NCBI RefSeq assembly: GCF_002994655.1
Contig: NZ_PPDL01000013.1
Location: 1 to 64,000, forward strand
DNA length: 64,000 nt
From: Corynebacterium sp. 13CS0277
GTDB lineage: Bacteria; Actinomycetota; Actinomycetes; Mycobacteriales; Mycobacteriaceae
Direction: 5' to 3'
Shown: one piece after another, positions 1 to 8,583 of the stretch
Layout of the letters: each line of letters opens with the position of its first letter
Position numbering within the stretch: the stretch's first letter is position 1
Translations under genes and position numbers: made by a program
Notes under the pieces: generated by a model
What the model saw: the letters and a program-made list of their open reading frames with translations, nothing else
What the model was told of the DNA's origin: nothing
Databases searched by the model: none

Positions 1-162
1 GACAACCTCGTTGAGGGGGTCGAACATGCGCGTGTCCTGCATGAATGGTGGCGGGTTCGGTATAATACCGAGCATCCGCACTCGTCGCTGGGCTACTTGC
101 CCCCGAGTCGGTACGCGGCCCTTGTTCGGGCCGAGCATGAATCATCCGTAGCGAAGGCTTAA
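1..162 (+). mobile_element. IS3-family transposase, C-terminal fragment (cut by window start)
   Basis: Frame 1 is open from the first base to a TAA at 160-162 and encodes 53 residues of a DDE integrase-core C-terminus. The stretch around residues 14-33 (LHEWWRVRYNTEHPHSSLGY), followed by LPPSRYAAL, is the usual end of IS3-group OrfB proteins, where W-Y-N-x-x-R/H-P-H-S-S-L-G-Y closes the catalytic core. The rest of the element lies upstream of the window. The lipoprotein operon starts only 55 bp after the stop, so any right-hand inverted repeat and the operon promoter must share that short gap. I could not delimit the repeat without its left partner. Confidence 0.85.
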
Positions 163-217
163 GTCGCCCGGGCCGAAAAACTAGGTCACTCCAGCCCCGC
201 GTCCCGTGGAGGTGGCC

Positions 218-910
218 GTGGCGAATGACAAGAAACTGCTCCGCCTCGGCGGTGCCGCAGTACTTTGTGCTGCGGCAGTTCTGGCCTGTGGCTGCGTGGC
301 AGCCCCAACATCCAACCCCTCCGAGAATCCCAGTCCCGCAGCTGGCGACGTGGACTACGCGCGTCTTGCGACAGGATTCGACCCGACAGACCCAGAGTTC
401 TCCCTGCTGAATCCGTGCACGCCAGCGCTGAAGGCGGTGTACGAACGCCTCGGGCTGACGATGACTCGGGAATTCTCGACCCCGACGACAGGCGAACCAC
501 GCCACGAGATGTGGACCTGCCTCGCCGACGACCCGGACCGCATGCTCGCCAACTACGAGATCACCGCAGAACCCTTCGACAAGCAGACGATCCAACGCAA
601 CAGCGACGTCTTCCGCCGCGACCTCGAGGCCCCGCGGATTCCGGGGACCTACCTGACCCACAACTACTCGATGAACCCGCACGAGGCCGACAGCAACTGC
701 CAGGTCAACGTCGATACTCCCCGCGGACGCGTAGCCGTCAGCCACGAGAACTTGGGCGGTATCAAGGACTTCGAAGGCGAATGCGCCCTCGCCATCGAGT
801 TCTTTCACGCGGTGTTCGACGACCCCGATTTTCTGCGCGCACTCTATGGCGACGCCATTCCCCTGAAACATCACTCCGCACAACAGGGAGGTGACGGCCG
901 TGACGAATGA
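218..910 (+). CDS. DUF3558-like secreted lipoprotein, paralogue 1
   Basis: Predicted 230-residue lipoprotein. A basic N-terminus (NDKKLLR) and a hydrophobic alanine/leucine segment end in VLACGC, so lipidation at one of two nearby cysteines is likely. The mature part has the spaced Cys/Trp pattern of corynebacterial DUF3558-type lipoproteins: NPC near the start, WTC in the middle, then a late SNCQVNVDT segment. It ends with DFLRALYGDAIPLK, a motif repeated in the next genes. I chose GTG 218 over GTG 206 because GGAGGT at 208-213 precedes it, the same arrangement as in the next gene. The gene overlaps the next one by a few bases. Molecular function unknown; GC is lower than in the metabolic regions. 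Confidence 0.75.
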   Translation: MANDKKLLRLGGAAVLCAAAVLACGCVAAPTSNPSENPSPAAGDVDYARLATGFDPTDPEFSLLNPCTPALKAVYERLGLTMTREFSTPTTGEPRHEMWTCLADDPDRMLANYEITAEPFDKQTIQRNSDVFRRDLEAPRIPGTYLTHNYSMNPHEADSNCQVNVDTPRGRVAVSHENLGGIKDFEGECALAIEFFHAVFDDPDFLRALYGDAIPLKHHSAQQGGDGRDE

Positions 911-1616
911 CAAGAACCTGCGCCGGCTGGGCATGGTCGCCACGGCTGTCCTCACCGCCGTGACAGTGGGTGGCTGCGTGGTGCACCCGGGCGCGCCGGG
1001 CGCTATCGACCCAGTGTCGACTGCAGCACAGGAATCCCAGGGGCCCACGCACAACGGTGAATTCTGGGAGCAGGTGGACTACTCCAAGCTGGCCCATACA
1101 TACGACTGGGCCGAGCCCGGATTCGAACTGTTCAACCCTTGTACGGACGAGCTCTACGAGGTGTACAGGAGCTACGGCATCGAGATGTACCGCCATTTCG
1201 ATGTCCCGTTCCGGCGTGCACCGTGGCTCGTGAGCTCCACCTGCCGCAGTGACGACCCCGACCGCAGCATGAATGACTACGAGATCACGGTCGAACCCAT
1301 CAACCGAGAAAACCTGCAGCAGAACACCACAGCATTCCGCAGCGATGTCGCGGGCGGAATTGTCCCGGGCGCGTACTTTGCGCACAACACCATCATCGAC
1401 CCAGAGCAACGGGAGACGAATTGCCAAGTACGAGTCGATACCGTGCGAGGCACAGTAGCAGTTACTCACGCTTCGCTTCTCGACGAGGAGGACCTCGAAC
1501 TGCACTGTGATCTCGCGCTTGAGCTGTTCGAGAGGCTCTTTCAGGACGAGGAGTTCCTGCGTGCACTCTATGGCGACGACCTTCCGATGAAGAATGACAA
1601 GAAAGGACCGCAATGA
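900..1616 (+). CDS. DUF3558-like secreted lipoprotein, paralogue 2
   Basis: Predicted 238-residue lipoprotein, paralogous along its length to the preceding one. It has a TNDKNLRRLG basic start, a hydrophobic segment ending in VGGC as the lipobox, then FNPC, STC, a TNCQVRVDT segment, and the C-terminal EEFLRALYGDDLPMK. GTG 900 is preferred over GTG 891 because GGAGGT lies just upstream of it. It overlaps the end of gene 1 and is linked to gene 3 by an ATGA overlap, so the three are probably translated from one transcript. No enzymatic residues are recognisable; a structural or binding role at the cell envelope is inferred. Confidence 0.75.
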   Translation: MTNDKNLRRLGMVATAVLTAVTVGGCVVHPGAPGAIDPVSTAAQESQGPTHNGEFWEQVDYSKLAHTYDWAEPGFELFNPCTDELYEVYRSYGIEMYRHFDVPFRRAPWLVSSTCRSDDPDRSMNDYEITVEPINRENLQQNTTAFRSDVAGGIVPGAYFAHNTIIDPEQRETNCQVRVDTVRGTVAVTHASLLDEEDLELHCDLALELFERLFQDEEFLRALYGDDLPMKNDKKGPQ

Positions 1617-2398
1617 CCACCATGAACCAGACGACGGCATCGAAGCGCACGGGCACGATGATGGCTGCTGCCCTGTGCACCGTGGCGCTGAGCCTGAGTG
1701 GCTGCGTCATGCCGCAGCCCGGGCACGAGTACCCCGACGAGCCTGCACCGCCGGCGAAGTACGCCGAGCCCGCAGCGAAGACGTGGGAAGACAAGAAACC
1801 TGAAGAATCTGCGGTGGACGCTGCAGGGGAGGAATCCCTCCACGATCCTGACTTCTGGGGGCGTGTCGCCTACGACAGGTTCTGGGGGCGCTTCAACCCC
1901 TACAAGCCGGAGAGCGAGACCTCCACGGTGTGCGTGGATGAGCTCAAAGACACCTACGCCAAGTACGGGCTGACCGAAACCCACCGCCACACCACGGACG
2001 TGCCTGACCAGCCCCTCTGGGCGTTCGATACTTGTACTTTTAGCTCGGCGAAGTACAAGGATGGCGAAGTCGTCATCGCGGTGGAACCCACCCACCAGGA
2101 AGTCATCGAGAAAGACGGCGCTCGCATCATCGGGCCGAGCGACCAGTCGCTCATCAAGCGGGGCTACATTTCCGAGGGCTACCTCATGGACCCCCAGGGC
2201 ATCGAGACGACCTGCCAGTACAACATCGACACCACGCTGGGGCGGGTGTCCGTGGGCTACCGCTCAGCCAACGGCGCGCTTGAAGAGGATTGCGCCATCG
2301 CCGAAGAGCACTTCGTCAACCTCTTCAAGGACAAGGAGTTCCTCGACACCCTGTGGGGCTACCGGCTCCCGCTGAGCCGCCCGCTGAAGGAGGAATAA
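1613..2398 (+). CDS. DUF3558-like secreted lipoprotein, paralogue 3
   Basis: Predicted 261-residue lipoprotein and third member of the tandem family. A longer N-terminal region precedes the hydrophobic segment and lipobox LSGC. A charged, proline-rich linker (about residues 40-80) leads into the same core: TVCVDEL, DTCTF, a TTCQYNIDT segment and the C-terminal KEFLDTLWGYRLPL. Its ATG overlaps the stop of paralogue 2 (ATGA), with AAAGGA upstream; ATG 1622 is an alternative start. It is more divergent than the first two, which suggests an older duplication. Function unknown. Confidence 0.75.
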   Translation: MTTMNQTTASKRTGTMMAAALCTVALSLSGCVMPQPGHEYPDEPAPPAKYAEPAAKTWEDKKPEESAVDAAGEESLHDPDFWGRVAYDRFWGRFNPYKPESETSTVCVDELKDTYAKYGLTETHRHTTDVPDQPLWAFDTCTFSSAKYKDGEVVIAVEPTHQEVIEKDGARIIGPSDQSLIKRGYISEGYLMDPQGIETTCQYNIDTTLGRVSVGYRSANGALEEDCAIAEEHFVNLFKDKEFLDTLWGYRLPLSRPLKEE

Positions 2399-2719
2399 GC
2401 GGGCTGCGTGGGGATCACCCCGACGGGGGTAGTTTCAGTTTCGCCATAACGCCAGTTCATGAGCCGCTACGGGGGTGGCTAGCAAAAAATTTTCCAGCAG
2501 GGCGCACCACCGGGGTGGGGTGCTCGTGTCGGGACATATCAAGTCGGCAGATGTCTGCCCAGCTGCTTCCTGTTGCCGCCGCTCTTTTCGGCATGCAAAG
2601 GGGGAACAGCTATGGGCGCATCAACCACGCCGGGTGGCGTGGCGCCGACGAGACCCATTCACCAGTGGGGCCACTCTGCCCGAGTGACCCCACTGACCCG
2701 ACAGCAAGGAGAAGAAACG
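2399..2719. promoter_or_regulatory. Intergenic region upstream of the PPE-like gene
   Basis: This 321 bp gap holds no convincing gene. It contains an inverted repeat GGCAGA-TG-TCTGCC at 2546-2559, which could be an operator. An in-frame ATG at 2612, preceded by AAAGGGGGA, would extend the next protein by 36 residues. The better-spaced ribosome site AAGGAGAAG just before ATG 2720 argues for the shorter protein. No clear terminator for the lipoprotein operon is visible. Confidence 0.4.
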
Positions 2720-4762
2720 ATGGAAGGCTTCGGCATCCTCGTGAGCCGTCTGGAGACGGCAGAGAACAGGGCGACGGACGTGTACGCGAAGGTTGAAAGC
2801 CTGCGCGATAAGACGAAGAAGGGGGACTGGCTGGACGCGGCCAGTGCGACGGCGGTCCCCGGGCTTCAGGACTTGGTGAAGAACCACCAGTCCATCCTGG
2901 ATGGCTCGGTGGGTTCCGCTTCTGCAGTTCTTACTACCTACCGCGACCAGCTCCGCTGGATGCGCGAGAACCTCAACGTCACGCACCGCAAATACCAGAT
3001 GGCCGACAGCTCCTTCGCGAAGGCCCTCGGGGAGGACAGCATCGGCTGGAACGACACCGAGTACGACTCGCTGGAGTTCCCGGCCCGCCCTGCCGCCGTG
3101 TTTGAGGACTTCTCCTTCCCCCAGCCTGTGGCTGGGGGAGGAAGCCTCGACGAGTTGGCGGCCGCGTTCAGCGCCACCAACACTGGCGCCTTCGAAGGTA
3201 TGGCGGCCGAGTGGCGGGATCTCGCCGCGGAGGCCAAGCAGGTCGCAAACGACATCTTCGACATCGTCAACCACATCGAGGGGGAGATGAGCGGCGAGAT
3301 GATCGACAACGCAGTCGCCACGATCCGGGGCTTGGCCCAGTCGGGCCAGACCTTCGCCGACAATGCGACGACCATGTCCCGCTTCGCGGAGAACCTGGTG
3401 ACCATTCACGCCTACGGATCCCGCATGATCGACGATGCGGTGGAGCAGGTGCAGGCTGTGGAGGACCCCGCTGAGGCCGCTGCCCTGGAGCAGCAGTTGT
3501 TGGCGGAGTTCACTTCTTCCTACACCACCGCCCTGGAGAGCGGGGTGCCCACCATCAGCAACTTGATGAGTGATGCGCCCCGCGCCCCAGGGGCGGCCGG
3601 GGATCCTGGTTCTGCTGTTGGCCGTGGCACGGGGGCAACGAGTCCCGCCCCGGGCAGCGGGCGGGAGACGATCCCGCGCGGCGGCCTCGGCGGTGGCACC
3701 CCAGCCCCTGGCGGGGCGGGCGCCGGGCACTCGGGCACCCCGGGGCAGGCAGGCCACCCGGCGGGTGCAGGTTCCGGGCAGCCAGGTGTGGCAGGCGGGG
3801 CCGCGCGCCGCGCCGCCACGGAGGCCGGCTTTGCCGGCGTACAAAACGCCCTCGATTCTCTCCGGGGGATTGGCTCCGGATCGCAGGGCACCGCCCTCGG
3901 GGAGGCGGGCACTCTGCCCGGCGTGGGCACGGGCGGAATGACAGGAACCCCGGGCCAGGTGGGCGGCGGCCAGCTGGGGGCAGGCCACCTCAGCGGGACG
4001 GGCACCGGCGGCGCGCTAAACGGTGGCAACCACCCCGGCACTGGTGGCCGCCCTGGCGGGATTGCCGGGCAGGGCTACTCCTACTCCCGCCAGCTCGCAG
4101 AGAAAGAAGGCGGCTACTTCCTCAACCGGGGCTACACCCGCTTCCAGCAGCCCCTGCCCCAACAACCCGGCCACACCGGGCGCAGCCCGGGACAACCCGG
4201 TGCCCCCAGCCCCCGGAGCATCACCGGCGGCGGCCGTCTCCCCGGTGCCAACCTGCCCCACCGTGGGGGCCTGCACGGCGGCACTGGGGGCGGCACAGGC
4301 AACCGGGGCGGCATCATCCCCGGCTACGGGCGGGGTGGCATCACCATCGGCGGTGGACACCACGTCGGCGGTGGTGGCGCGCCGGGCAGTGGGGGATACT
4401 CCGGCGGCTACGGCACACCCGGCCAGCACCCACACCCCGGGGGCCACGGCACCCCGGGCGGCGGCACGGACGGCCGCCTGCGCACACCCACCCCGCCGCC
4501 GGGAAGCACCCCACACCCGGGGGCCACGCCCGGCCACGCAGGCGAGGCAGGACACCACGGGCAGCGCGGCATGCCCCTGATGGGCGGGGCACCCATGGGT
4601 GCCGGCCGGGGCCGGCAGGAGAACCAGACGCCGAAGGCACGCACCGCCAACGACATCGAGAAAGACGACTTCCTGCGGGCCCTGCTGGGCAAGCCGATCC
4701 CGTGGACCAACCAGCACCTCGACTTCGGCAACCGCCCCGACACGGGCAGCCCCTACCGCTAG
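2720..4762 (+). CDS. PPE/EspB-like helical protein with long Gly/Pro-rich tail
   Basis: Predicted 680 residues without a signal peptide or membrane segment. Residues 1 to about 270 look all-helical. A first helical pair contains LRWMRENL. After a proline-containing break (FPARPAAVFEDFSFPQP) comes a second long helical block with AEWRDLAAEA. This is reminiscent of the WXG100/PPE-type folds of type VII secretion substrates such as EspB. Residues about 275-640 are low-complexity Gly/Pro/Thr/His-rich and probably disordered. The C-terminus carries DDFLRALLGKPIP, which closely resembles the ends of the three upstream lipoproteins. The family assignment is inferred from pattern only. No type VII ATPase lies in the window, so the export route is unknown. 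Confidence 0.6.
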   Translation: MEGFGILVSRLETAENRATDVYAKVESLRDKTKKGDWLDAASATAVPGLQDLVKNHQSILDGSVGSASAVLTTYRDQLRWMRENLNVTHRKYQMADSSFAKALGEDSIGWNDTEYDSLEFPARPAAVFEDFSFPQPVAGGGSLDELAAAFSATNTGAFEGMAAEWRDLAAEAKQVANDIFDIVNHIEGEMSGEMIDNAVATIRGLAQSGQTFADNATTMSRFAENLVTIHAYGSRMIDDAVEQVQAVEDPAEAAALEQQLLAEFTSSYTTALESGVPTISNLMSDAPRAPGAAGDPGSAVGRGTGATSPAPGSGRETIPRGGLGGGTPAPGGAGAGHSGTPGQAGHPAGAGSGQPGVAGGAARRAATEAGFAGVQNALDSLRGIGSGSQGTALGEAGTLPGVGTGGMTGTPGQVGGGQLGAGHLSGTGTGGALNGGNHPGTGGRPGGIAGQGYSYSRQLAEKEGGYFLNRGYTRFQQPLPQQPGHTGRSPGQPGAPSPRSITGGGRLPGANLPHRGGLHGGTGGGTGNRGGIIPGYGRGGITIGGGHHVGGGGAPGSGGYSGGYGTPGQHPHPGGHGTPGGGTDGRLRTPTPPPGSTPHPGATPGHAGEAGHHGQRGMPLMGGAPMGAGRGRQENQTPKARTANDIEKDDFLRALLGKPIPWTNQHLDFGNRPDTGSPYR

Positions 4763-4784
4763 CCAACCTCGGCGAACCGACACC

Positions 4785-4801
4785 AGGCGCGGTCAGCGCC
4801 T
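4785..4801 (+). terminator. Possible hairpin after the PPE-like gene
   Basis: AGGCGC and GCGCCT pair across a five-base loop 22 bp after the stop codon. There is no T-run, so termination is only a suggestion. I found nothing else in the 243 bp gap before bluB, including no recognisable cobalamin-riboswitch box. Confidence 0.25.
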
Positions 4802-5005
4802 GCTCCGCCGCACATCCGCACACGGCAGGCTCCACCCCAGGCCTGCTGCCGCAGGATGATGCGCGATGGGAGCTGGCCACCACTGGCCACCCTCCTGCAG
4901 CAGTACAGGCCCGCTCTCCTGGGGAAGCGCAGGCCCTCTGCGTCCCGCAGCAGCGGGGACAAGGCCCACCCCGGGGATGCTGGGCGCAGGAATAGGCTGG
5001 AATGC

Positions 5006-5692
5006 ATGACTGACACCCACGCACCCCAGAGCGCTCCAGTGGACCTCGGGTTCGACACCCTCCCGTCGGAAGCCCGCACCGTCTACACCACAATCAGCCG
5101 CCGCAGGGACGTCCGCGCCGAATTCTCTGGGGAACGCCTCGACGAGAAACAGCTCCGCCGCATCCTCGCGGCGGCGCACGCAGCCCCCAGCGTCGGTAAC
5201 TCCCAGCCCTGGGACTTCGTCATCATCCGCGACGACGAACGCCTCAAAGAGTTCGCCGCCCACGTCGCCACCCGCCGCCAAGCCTTCGCCGACTCCCTCC
5301 CGGAGGACCGCAAAGACGTCTTCAACCCCATCAAGATTGAAGGCATCGTCGAATCCGGCACCGGCATCGTCGTCACCTACGACCCCACCCGGGGCGGCCC
5401 CAACATCCTTGGTCGCCACACCATCGACGACACCGGACTTATGAGCGCAGTACTCGCCATCCAGAACCTGTGGCTCGCAGCCACCGTCGAAGGTTTAGGA
5501 GTGGGCTGGGTGAGCTTCTACGAAGAAGACTTCCTCAGCGACTTCATCGGCGCCACCCACCCCGTACGCCCCATTGCGTGGCTCTGCGTCGGACCTGTCA
5601 CCCACCTGGAGGAGGTGCCGGACCTCGAGCGCTTCGGCTGGCGCGCCCGCCGCCCCCTGGACGACGCCATCCACGAGGACCGGCTGCGATAG
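5006..5692 (+). CDS. bluB: 5,6-dimethylbenzimidazole synthase (BluB-type nitroreductase fold)
   Basis: Predicted 228 residues, the usual BluB length. BluB cleaves reduced FMN with oxygen to make 5,6-dimethylbenzimidazole, the lower ligand of cobalamin. Signatures are the N-terminal SRRDVRAEF FMN-binding region, AAHAAPSVGNSQPW, NILGRHTIDDTGLMS, and the late GVGWVSFYEEDFL. These distinguish BluB from ordinary nitroreductases. Start at ATG 5006; upstream in-frame codons extend into non-conserved sequence. It stands alone with no other cobalamin gene nearby, so it may feed salvage or remodelling of B12 rather than a local synthesis operon. Confidence 0.85.
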   Translation: MTDTHAPQSAPVDLGFDTLPSEARTVYTTISRRRDVRAEFSGERLDEKQLRRILAAAHAAPSVGNSQPWDFVIIRDDERLKEFAAHVATRRQAFADSLPEDRKDVFNPIKIEGIVESGTGIVVTYDPTRGGPNILGRHTIDDTGLMSAVLAIQNLWLAATVEGLGVGWVSFYEEDFLSDFIGATHPVRPIAWLCVGPVTHLEEVPDLERFGWRARRPLDDAIHEDRLR

Positions 5693-5823
5693 GCGCACAA
5701 AGTTGCCGCACTCGTGGGACACCTTCCCACTGGGTGTGTCCTGGTGCGGTGCGCCTGTTTTGGGGAAGTGCTCGAAGGAGTGCCCACACCGGGGAAGCAT
5801 GGTGGCCACTACACTGAGGTTTT

Positions 5824-6330
5824 ATGACTACCCAGAGCCCTGCCACCCCGCCCGAGAACTTCTACGACATCGAGGTCACCCTCAACAACGGTGCTGAGAC
5901 CACCATGGCCGACTGGCAGGGCCACCTTCTGCTCATCGTGAACACCGCCAGCGAATGCGGCCTCACGCCCCAGTACGAGGGACTGCAGAAGCTCTTCGAA
6001 GACTATGCCCACCGAGGCCTGTTCGTCATCGGCATGCCCTGCAACCAGTTCGGCAACCAGGAACCCGGTACCGACGAAGAGATCGCCGAGTTCTGCACCA
6101 CCAACTTCGGCATCGGCTTCCCGCTTCTCGCCAAGGGGGACGTCAACGGAGACAACGCGCACCCGCTGTTCACCTTCCTCAAGCGGCACTCCGGGGGAGC
6201 AGACGTGGAGTGGAACTTCGAGAAGTTCCTCGTCAGCGAGAACGGCGAGGTCCTCGGCCGCTTCGCGCCGAAGACTGAGCTGGACGATGACGAGCTGCTG
6301 GACCTGGTGGAGGAGAACCTGCCGATTTAA
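5824..6330 (+). CDS. Glutathione-peroxidase-family thiol peroxidase
   Basis: Predicted 168 residues, typical of the bacterial BtuE/Gpo group of peroxidases that reduce H2O2 and organic hydroperoxides, usually with thioredoxin as reductant. The catalytic tetrad is visible: Cys in NTASECGLTPQY, Gln and Asn in PCNQFGNQEPG, and Trp in VEWNFEKFL. The resolving-type Cys lies in the MPCNQF segment. Cys replaces selenocysteine, as normal in bacteria. GAGG lies five bases before ATG 5824. It appears monocistronic. Likely cytosolic. Confidence 0.9.
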   Translation: MTTQSPATPPENFYDIEVTLNNGAETTMADWQGHLLLIVNTASECGLTPQYEGLQKLFEDYAHRGLFVIGMPCNQFGNQEPGTDEEIAEFCTTNFGIGFPLLAKGDVNGDNAHPLFTFLKRHSGGADVEWNFEKFLVSENGEVLGRFAPKTELDDDELLDLVEENLPI

Positions 6331-6478
6331 CCCAGGTGCCCCGGGGTGGGCGGCTTCGCCTGTCGTCGGGTTTCGGGGGACGTCACCACGTGTGTGGGAG
6401 CGGTCATAGTTTTCGGGTACTGTTTGCTGCGTTACGTAGGTGGCGTCTTCCTCGACCCCTGACAAGAAAGGCCGACCC

Positions 6479-7696
6479 ATGAGTGATCGACCTCCCGTGA
6501 AAACTGGCCACAAGGGTGCCCTCCTGGGGGCCATCTTCCTGATGGCTACCTCGGCCATCGGGCCGGGCTTCCTCACGCAGACTGCGACTTTTACTGGGCA
6601 GTTGGGTGCCGCGTTCGCGTTCGCCATCCTAGCGAGCATCGTCATCGACATCGCTGTGCAGCTCAACGTGTGGCGCGTCGTTGGCATCTCGGGCATGCGT
6701 GCCGGTGAACTCGGCAACAGGGTGCTGCCGGGGCTGGGCTGGTTCCTGGCGGTCCTCATCTGCATCGGTGGCCTGGTGTTCAACATCGGCAATATCGCTG
6801 GTGCTGGCCTCGGATCGAATGCAGCCTCCGGGATTGATGTGAAGCTCGGCGGCGCGCTCACTGCTGGCGTCGCGATCATCTTCTTCTTGTTCAAGCAACT
6901 CGGTGCCGCGCTCGACAAGCTGCTCGTGTTCCTCGGCATCCTCATGATGCTGTTGACGTGTTACGTCGCGTTTGTCTCCCACCCGCCGGTGGGAGACGCT
7001 CTCCGGAACTCCGTTCTTCCCGAGACCGTTGACTGGCTCGTGATCACGACGCTCGTGGGCGGTACCGTCGGCGGTTACATCACCTACGCTGGCGCGCACC
7101 GCATGCTAGAGAGCGGCAAAACCGGTCCGGAAAATGTGAAGTCCGTGACCAATTCGTCCATCGTCGGCATTTTGCTGACCGGCGTGATGCGCGTGGTGCT
7201 GTTCCTCGCAGTCCTCGGTGTTGTCGCCGGGGGTGTGTCCCTTGCAACGGAGGGCAACCCGGCGGGTGCCGCATTCCAGTCTGCGGCGGGCGACCTCGGC
7301 TACCGCTTCTTTGGCATCGTGATGTGGGCGGCAGCGCTGTCCTCCGTCATCGGTGCCTCCTACACCTCCGCGAGCTTCCTCGTGGCAGGCCACGAGGATA
7401 AGAAGAAGCTGCAGAACATCATCACGATCGTGTTCATCGCAATCTCCTGTGGCGCGTACCTGCTTCTTGGCACGGCGCCGAAGGCACTCCTCGTGTTCGC
7501 TGGTGCCTTCAATGGCCTCGTGCTCCCGGTGGGCTTCACGATGATCCTCTTCATCGCAGCTTTCCGCTCCAAGGACTTGCTGCACGGCTACCGCTACCCG
7601 AAGTGGCTTATCGGCGTCGGCGTCGTCGCGATGGTGATCGCGTGGTTCCTCGCCTACAAGGCGGCGATTCCGATGTTCGAACTCCTGCAGGCCTAA
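6479..7696 (+). CDS. NRAMP-related transporter, probable 5-oxoproline uptake (YcsG-like)
   Basis: Predicted 405-residue inner-membrane protein with about 11 hydrophobic helices and an NRAMP-like fold. The metal-binding signatures of true NRAMP Mn/Fe carriers are absent. Helix 1 reads AIGPGFLTQTATFTG where a DPGN is expected, and the helix 6 region reads YITYAGAHRMLESG where a Met-Pro-His is expected. The gene lies directly upstream of pxpA, pxpB and pxpC, as ycsG does beside ycsF and kipIA in Bacillus. I infer that it imports 5-oxoproline or a related organic acid rather than metal. Start at ATG 6479, after AAAGG. Confidence 0.75.
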   Translation: MSDRPPVKTGHKGALLGAIFLMATSAIGPGFLTQTATFTGQLGAAFAFAILASIVIDIAVQLNVWRVVGISGMRAGELGNRVLPGLGWFLAVLICIGGLVFNIGNIAGAGLGSNAASGIDVKLGGALTAGVAIIFFLFKQLGAALDKLLVFLGILMMLLTCYVAFVSHPPVGDALRNSVLPETVDWLVITTLVGGTVGGYITYAGAHRMLESGKTGPENVKSVTNSSIVGILLTGVMRVVLFLAVLGVVAGGVSLATEGNPAGAAFQSAAGDLGYRFFGIVMWAAALSSVIGASYTSASFLVAGHEDKKKLQNIITIVFIAISCGAYLLLGTAPKALLVFAGAFNGLVLPVGFTMILFIAAFRSKDLLHGYRYPKWLIGVGVVAMVIAWFLAYKAAIPMFELLQA

Positions 7697-7705
7697 ACCT
7701 ATGTA

Positions 7706-7745
7706 AAGACTGCGCGGTGCAGATGCCCCGCGCAGTCTTCTTTTC
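7706..7745 (+). terminator. Hairpin with T-rich tail between transporter and pxpA
   Basis: A perfect 12-bp stem (7706-7717 with 7728-7739, AAGACTGCGCGG and its complement) has a ten-base loop and runs into CTTTTCTC. It looks like an intrinsic terminator, so pxpABC may be expressed partly by read-through or from its own promoter. Confidence 0.75.
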
Positions 7746-7766
7746 TCTTCCAAGATAAGGACAAGA

Positions 7767-8486
7767 ATGACCCTCCTTCTGAACTGTGACCTCGGTGAAA
7801 GCTTCGGCAATTACAGCATCGGCGCGGATGACGCGATTCTGCCGCTGATCGATCAGGCAAACGTCGCCTGTGGGTTCCACGCCGGCGACGCGCGCGTCAT
7901 GGATCTCACCTGCGCGCGGGCGGCCGAGCTTGGGATCCAGATTGGTGCCCACGTCGGGTACCGCGACTTGGCAGGTTTCGGCCGTCGGTACATCGACTAT
8001 GTGCCGGCGGAGCTGACTGCCGAGGTGATTTACCAGATTGGCGCGCTGCAGGCGATGGCTAAGTCCCACGGCGCTGCGGTGACTTACGTGAAGCCGCACG
8101 GTGCGCTCTACAACACGATTGCGCAGGGCGGGCCGCAAGCGGAGGCAGTCATCGAAGGCATTCTTCGCGCCGACGAGAACCTCACGCTGATGGGCCTAGC
8201 TGGCAGCCCGATCCTCGAGCTCGCGCAGTCGCGTGGCCTGTCGACCTTTGCCGAGGCATTTGCCGATCGCGCCTACACCAAGGACGGCACGCTTTCTTCG
8301 CGGCGCTTGGAAGGCTCCGTGCTCAATGAGGAGGATGGCGTGAAGCAGGCACTGGCTATTGCTGCCGGGACTCCGTTCCGCACCATCGAGGGTGAGGAGA
8401 TCGTGCTGCAGGCTGACTCGTTGTGCGTCCACGGCGATTCGCCCGAGGCGCTCGCCATGGTGCGTAGCATCCGGGCCGCGCTGTAG
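7767..8486 (+). CDS. pxpA: 5-oxoprolinase subunit A (LamB/YcsF family)
   Basis: Predicted 239 residues (family about 245-255). PxpA works with PxpB and PxpC in ATP-dependent opening of 5-oxo-L-proline to glutamate. Hallmarks: the N-terminal NCDLGESFG, the ANVACGFHAGD segment, IGAHVGYRDLAGFGRR, TYVKPHGALYN, and the late FADRAYTKDGTLSSR. AAGGA lies before ATG 7767. The transporter upstream and the two partner subunits downstream complete the pathway, which detoxifies and recycles spontaneously formed oxoproline. Cytosolic. Confidence 0.93.
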   Translation: MTLLLNCDLGESFGNYSIGADDAILPLIDQANVACGFHAGDARVMDLTCARAAELGIQIGAHVGYRDLAGFGRRYIDYVPAELTAEVIYQIGALQAMAKSHGAAVTYVKPHGALYNTIAQGGPQAEAVIEGILRADENLTLMGLAGSPILELAQSRGLSTFAEAFADRAYTKDGTLSSRRLEGSVLNEEDGVKQALAIAAGTPFRTIEGEEIVLQADSLCVHGDSPEALAMVRSIRAAL

Positions 8487-8518
8487 CCTGAACGTCGGAT
8501 AAACAGCTGTACGCATGT

Positions 8519-8549
8519 GAAGCCGCCCAGCAGAATCGTGGGCGGCTTC
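8519..8549 (+). terminator. Hairpin between pxpA and pxpB
   Basis: GAAGCCGCCCA (8519-8529) pairs perfectly with 8539-8549 across a nine-base loop. There is no T-run, so it may be an attenuator or an RNA-stability element that sets subunit stoichiometry rather than a full terminator. Confidence 0.5.
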
Positions 8550-8583
8550 GTGAGCGTGATCGTGTAAGGATGGGCCAAGGAAC

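Noticed and set aside
2573-2719. Extended start of the PPE-like protein at 2573 or 2612
   Set aside because: The extension has no helical pattern, and AAGGAGAAG lies at the right distance before ATG 2720. The ATG at 2612 with AAAGGGGGA remains a weaker alternative.
4763-5005. Cobalamin riboswitch ahead of bluB
   Set aside because: I looked for the conserved B12-box on the plus strand of the gap and did not find it.
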